Below, piece by piece: positions 61,402 through 64,000 of a DNA stretch of 64,000 nt. Where the stretch lies: assembly GCA_963576475.1 (NCBI GenBank), contig OY754964.1, positions 6,848,986 to 6,912,985 of the forward strand. The letters are read 5' to 3'. The position numbers and the translations under genes were made by a program. The DNA comes from Molanna angustata (taxonomy: Eukaryota; Arthropoda; Insecta; Trichoptera; Molannidae). The notes under the pieces were generated by a model that was not told the origin of the DNA, ran no database searches, and saw nothing but the letters and a program-made list of their open reading frames with translations. Numbering within the stretch: position 1 is the first letter of the stretch; every line of letters begins with the position of its first letter.

Positions 61402-61802
61402 TAGATGGAGTTCGACAATGGTCAACATGGCGTTCGACAATATTAGTTAAGTCAACATGGTGTTCGACAATATTAGTAAGGTCAACATGGAGTTCGATAA
61501 TATTAGTTAAGTCATCATGGTGTTCGACAATATTAGTAAGGTCAACATGGAGTTCGACAATGTTAATTTGGTCAACGTGGTTGTCTACAATATTAGTAAA
61601 GTCAACATGGAGTTCGACAATGTTAATTTGGTCAACGTGGTTGTCTACAATATTAGTAAAGTCAACATGGTGTTCGACAATATTATTAAGGTCAAAATGG
61701 AGTTTGACAATAAAAGTAAGTTCAAAATGGAGTTCAACATGGTGTTCGAACATGTTAGTAAGGTCAAAATGGGGTTTGAAAATATTAGTAAGGTCAACAT
61801 TG
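61402..61802 (+). repeat. 30-bp minisatellite
   Basis: About 13 units of gtcaacatggagttcgacaa + tattagtaag. As 30 is divisible by three, frames stay open on both strands (61337-61753 minus, 61517-61873 plus, 61560-61829 plus); these are not genes. 57604-57654 holds the first one and a half units in copy 1 of the duplication. Confidence 0.9.
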
Positions 61803-62185
61803 ATAAAACACCTAATTGTATTTTTTTAATACTGCAACAACAGTTGCAGTGCGAGTTATCTCGTATAATGTAACAATACATATAATATTATGTACAATCA
61901 ATAATAAAAACTCATTGATAGGTAGATTAGACGGTGGGACGGTGGAAGATCAATCATCTTCGCTAACAATACCCCCAAATACAGTTTTGTAATATTTTTT
62001 CTTTTGTATTAGGATTCACCTGTCTCATTGTAAATGTTTTGAAAATGATTTTTTTGTTGATTTAGTCACTGCCTCCTTCAAACAAAGCCATACTGTATGA
62101 TGGGATAAAAAAATATTGGTAGGTACATTTAAAACAGTCATCACGTTGTGTATATGGGTATGTAAATAGGTATTTTTGACATTTT
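61803..62185. other. No recognised gene
   Basis: AT-rich; nothing supported. Confidence 0.4.
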
Positions 62186-62354
62186 TTTTTTTTTTTAAAT
62201 GAATATGTCCTTGTTAACATATACATCTTCCTACGTTCCCTAAACTAAGCATAAATGCTTTTCCTATAGGTGAACGAGATCGTTCGAGGCAGGATTCGAA
62301 CTCGCGACCACTGGATTACTAACCCAGCGCGCTAACCGCTCTGCCATACACCCA
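62186..62354 (-). repeat. SINE family B copy
   Basis: Minus-strand head near 62283-62354 (A box TAGCGCGCTGGGTTAG region, B box GAGTTCGAATCCTGCC), body to gaatatgtccttgttaa and an oligo-T run. A short deletion lies within the body compared with 1848-2025. Confidence 0.8.
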
Positions 62355-62447
62355 TCCATTTATTTATTGTTTTTAAATTTATGCATAGTGATGTTATTTT
62401 GTTAATGTAAAAATGATATAAAACACAAATACTTGAGATAATTGTTC

Positions 62448-62905
62448 TCTCATAATTTCAAAAGAAAACAAAGAAGTTTAAATTATTTCGAAATCTCCAC
62501 CTTTTAATTAGTATGAATCGATATCCATCTTGAAAATTCAAAAAAAGAACAAGAAGAAATTTAAGAACAGACGTCTTCTTAAATCTCAAAATGTACCAAA
62601 TTAAAACTAGATAAACTCAACATAATCATTCACTTTGAAAACTCATCCTCAAATCACGGCCGCCATATTGGTTTCTCATAATTTCAAAAGAAAACAAAGA
62701 AGTTTAAATTGTTTCGAAATCTACACCTTCTTATTAGTATAAATCGATATTCATCTCGAAAAATGAAAGAAAGAACAAGAAGAAGTTTTAGAACAGACGT
62801 CTTCTTATATGTCAAAATGTAGCAAATTAGAACTACATATGTAATTACCGCTTATTTTGTAAAATTTCGTTTTGACCACTGTCGACATATTGGATTTCTC
62901 CTAGT
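62448..62905 (+). repeat. 226-bp tandem repeat, two copies plus a fragment
   Basis: 62448-62673 and 62674-62899 share tctcataatttcaaaagaaa, aagaacaagaagaa and gaacagacgtcttctta. A third start (ttctcctagtatcttgaaa) follows near 62895. Each unit contains an anti-phase gccatattgg/gacatattgg block at its end. Confidence 0.8.
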
Positions 62906-63016
62906 ATCTTGAAATAAAAAAATAAGGCAATCGGTTTTTTGTTTTTTTATTCACGCAATTTATTTAACTCAAACGAAAAAAGAAACAAAAAAATTTCTGA
63001 TGCGAAAAATAGTCCG

Positions 63017-63175
63017 CACGGTGAATTATCCATACGATAAATTTTTCTCAAGGTCAATTGTCCTCACGGTAAATTGTCCCCACGGTAAATTGTCCTCACG
63101 ATAAATTGTCCATACGGTAAAAAGGGCGTACGGTCAATTGTCCATGGCCAATCGGCTACGGCCAATTGTCTGGAC
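63017..63175 (+). repeat. 16-bp minisatellite
   Basis: Units of the type ggtaaattgtcctcac repeat at 16-bp steps with increasing divergence to the right (ggccaattgtctgg). Confidence 0.8.
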
Positions 63176-63261
63176 ACGTAAACGTAGATGACAGGCTCTC
63201 CTGTCCTTCATGAATGTCCTTCTATCTTTCGGTCCCATCGCCAAATAATATGACAGCAGTC

Positions 63262-63500
63262 TTGACAAATTGATTGTTACGGGAGGAGTCGAAGAAAGGA
63301 GAGGAAGGGAAAGATCCCCCAAAACAGACTGATCAAATCAACGCTGCCACAGGAACATTGGAACAACGATGCGGACGGCGGCGGTGTGCTGGGAGAGGTG
63401 GAAGACAACAATCAGCAATGTTTTGAGGACAAATAGGAAAGATGGTCACGACCTTCAGCAATGAGGACAACGACGCAAAAAAAGAGAAATGTATTTTCAT
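63262..63500 (+). pseudogene. RTE-like retrotransposon C-terminus
   Basis: Reads GRGRERSPKTD, stop, SNQ, then TAAVCWERWKTTISNVLRTN, RKDGHDLQQ, stop, and a Lys/Arg-rich tail. RGRP-K-R-SDQI and DGHD--Q at the stop are features of RTE-like C-termini. Internal stops make it non-functional. Confidence 0.55.
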
Positions 63501-63504
63501 TTCT

Positions 63505-63570
63505 CGGCAAAAAATTGAGTTCCCAGGTGTACCCCAAGGCTCTGTGGACGGACCAGTGTATTATAGTGTA
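63505..63570 (+). pseudogene. Reverse transcriptase motif scrap
   Basis: The frame 63442-63624 includes IEFPGVPQGSVDGPVYYS. GVPQGS--GP is the conserved reverse-transcriptase block before the catalytic YADD, which is not present. It is a few codons only and could be a chance match, but the six-residue core is exact. Confidence 0.4.
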
Positions 63571-63624
63571 AATAAAGCAAAACCACCGGAAAAAAAAGGG
63601 TCTGAGAAAGTAAAAATCAAATAA

Positions 63625-64000
63625 TGGCCAATCTCAGGTTTTCCGTTTTCCATTTGATTTATTCCCGACTTTTCAGTTTTTACAGGCGATTAGTGATCGG
63701 TCATGTAATCGAGGATTTTGCTGCTCAACTAACTGCCTTTATATGGCCAACAGTTCTCTCTTTCTGACTTTCTTCCTCTTTGGCAAATAGCGTTTCACTT
63801 TTTACGACCTCCGCCCAAATTCCTTCTTCTTTCTTTCCTCCTTCGTATTACTTTGATACATTCGTATTAAACGCTGGACCTTTCTTTGATTTACTCGCTT
63901 TTGTTTTCTTGCAGGACTGAGCATGGGTTTATTTGAAAAAATATATAGGTATATACCACAATTGTAGACTTAATAACCAATTACTTTTTAATTTCCACCT
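63625..64000. other. No recognised gene
   Basis: Pyrimidine-rich stretch near 63750-63910 without a supported feature. Confidence 0.4.

Larger units (their letters stand above)
57652..61449 (+). repeat. 3798-bp tandem duplication, copy 2
   Basis: Direct head-to-tail copy of 53854-57651, beginning AGTGTTATTTATAAA inside a truncated minisatellite unit. Beyond 61449 it continues into the full 30-bp array that copy 1 lacks. Confidence 0.9.

Noticed and set aside
61337..61873. Frames of 138, 118 and 89 codons on both strands
   Set aside because: All translate the 30-bp minisatellite, whose length keeps every frame in phase.

Overview
The window is repeat-dense, AT-rich animal nuclear DNA, most likely from an insect and probably a moth or butterfly. 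The order is an inference. It rests on RTE-type retrotransposon tails, a 3' tail ending in an attgcctaatggcaataag motif, abundant tacctacct-type strings and an accgagcgcca short repeat, all of which I associate with lepidopteran genomes. There is no bacterial gene structure, no rRNA, no CRISPR array and no convincing host protein-coding exon. A zero-length-exon splice site at 32268-32290 (polypyrimidine tract, CAG, then GTAAGT) suggests that much of the window lies inside a very long host intron on the + strand.

Layout. 1-11600: SINEs (tRNA-derived families A and B), a terminal-inverted-repeat MITE (family M), decayed retrotransposon 3' ends, 18-bp and 12-bp minisatellites, a 1-kb microsatellite-bearing repeat (family C) and a hAT remnant. 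11648-18016: long (TA)n tracts enclosing palindromic modules, with a CR1/Jockey-group retrotransposon between them (13203-16100) whose reverse-transcriptase frame is intact for 760 codons. 18133-21310: a graveyard of RTE-like reverse-transcriptase pieces. 21310-35000: sparser; it holds a second full family C copy (inverted), a short Penelope-like ORF remnant, a 43-bp minisatellite, an intact MITE M with 45-bp terminal repeats, the candidate recursive splice site and a mariner-type MITE. 35000-48000: an 18-copy 28-bp minisatellite, an L2-like retrotransposon tail, more SINEs, and a second large (TA)n/palindrome complex at 45544-46670. 48000-53850: retrotransposon tails, a foldback MITE and a rearranged MITE M. 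53854-61449: a 3798-bp head-to-tail duplication carrying an L2-like remnant and a frameshifted Jockey-like reverse-transcriptase pseudogene in each copy. 61400-64000: 30-bp, 226-bp and 16-bp tandem repeats, a SINE B and another RTE tail.

Most striking signal. The palindromes at 11815-12169, 12470-12658, 17309-17684 and 46240-46366 are inverted dimers of two diverged but related modules (A and B), always embedded in (TA)n. In both modules the transcribed strand can fold into a three-helix junction that resembles a hammerhead ribozyme: a CTGAAGA-like core, helix II, GAAA, helix III, with helix I closing the ends. Helix II differs in sequence between A and B but keeps its pairing. A similar junction occurs in a third family (36489-36541 and 35154-35203). 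Penelope-like retroelements are known to carry hammerhead motifs in their terminal repeats, and a Penelope-like ORF fragment lies at 25001-25141, so I infer non-autonomous Penelope-like or retrozyme-like elements propagating as inverted dimers in TA arrays. All families and fold assignments come from reading and hand alignment within this window; no database search or folding program was run.
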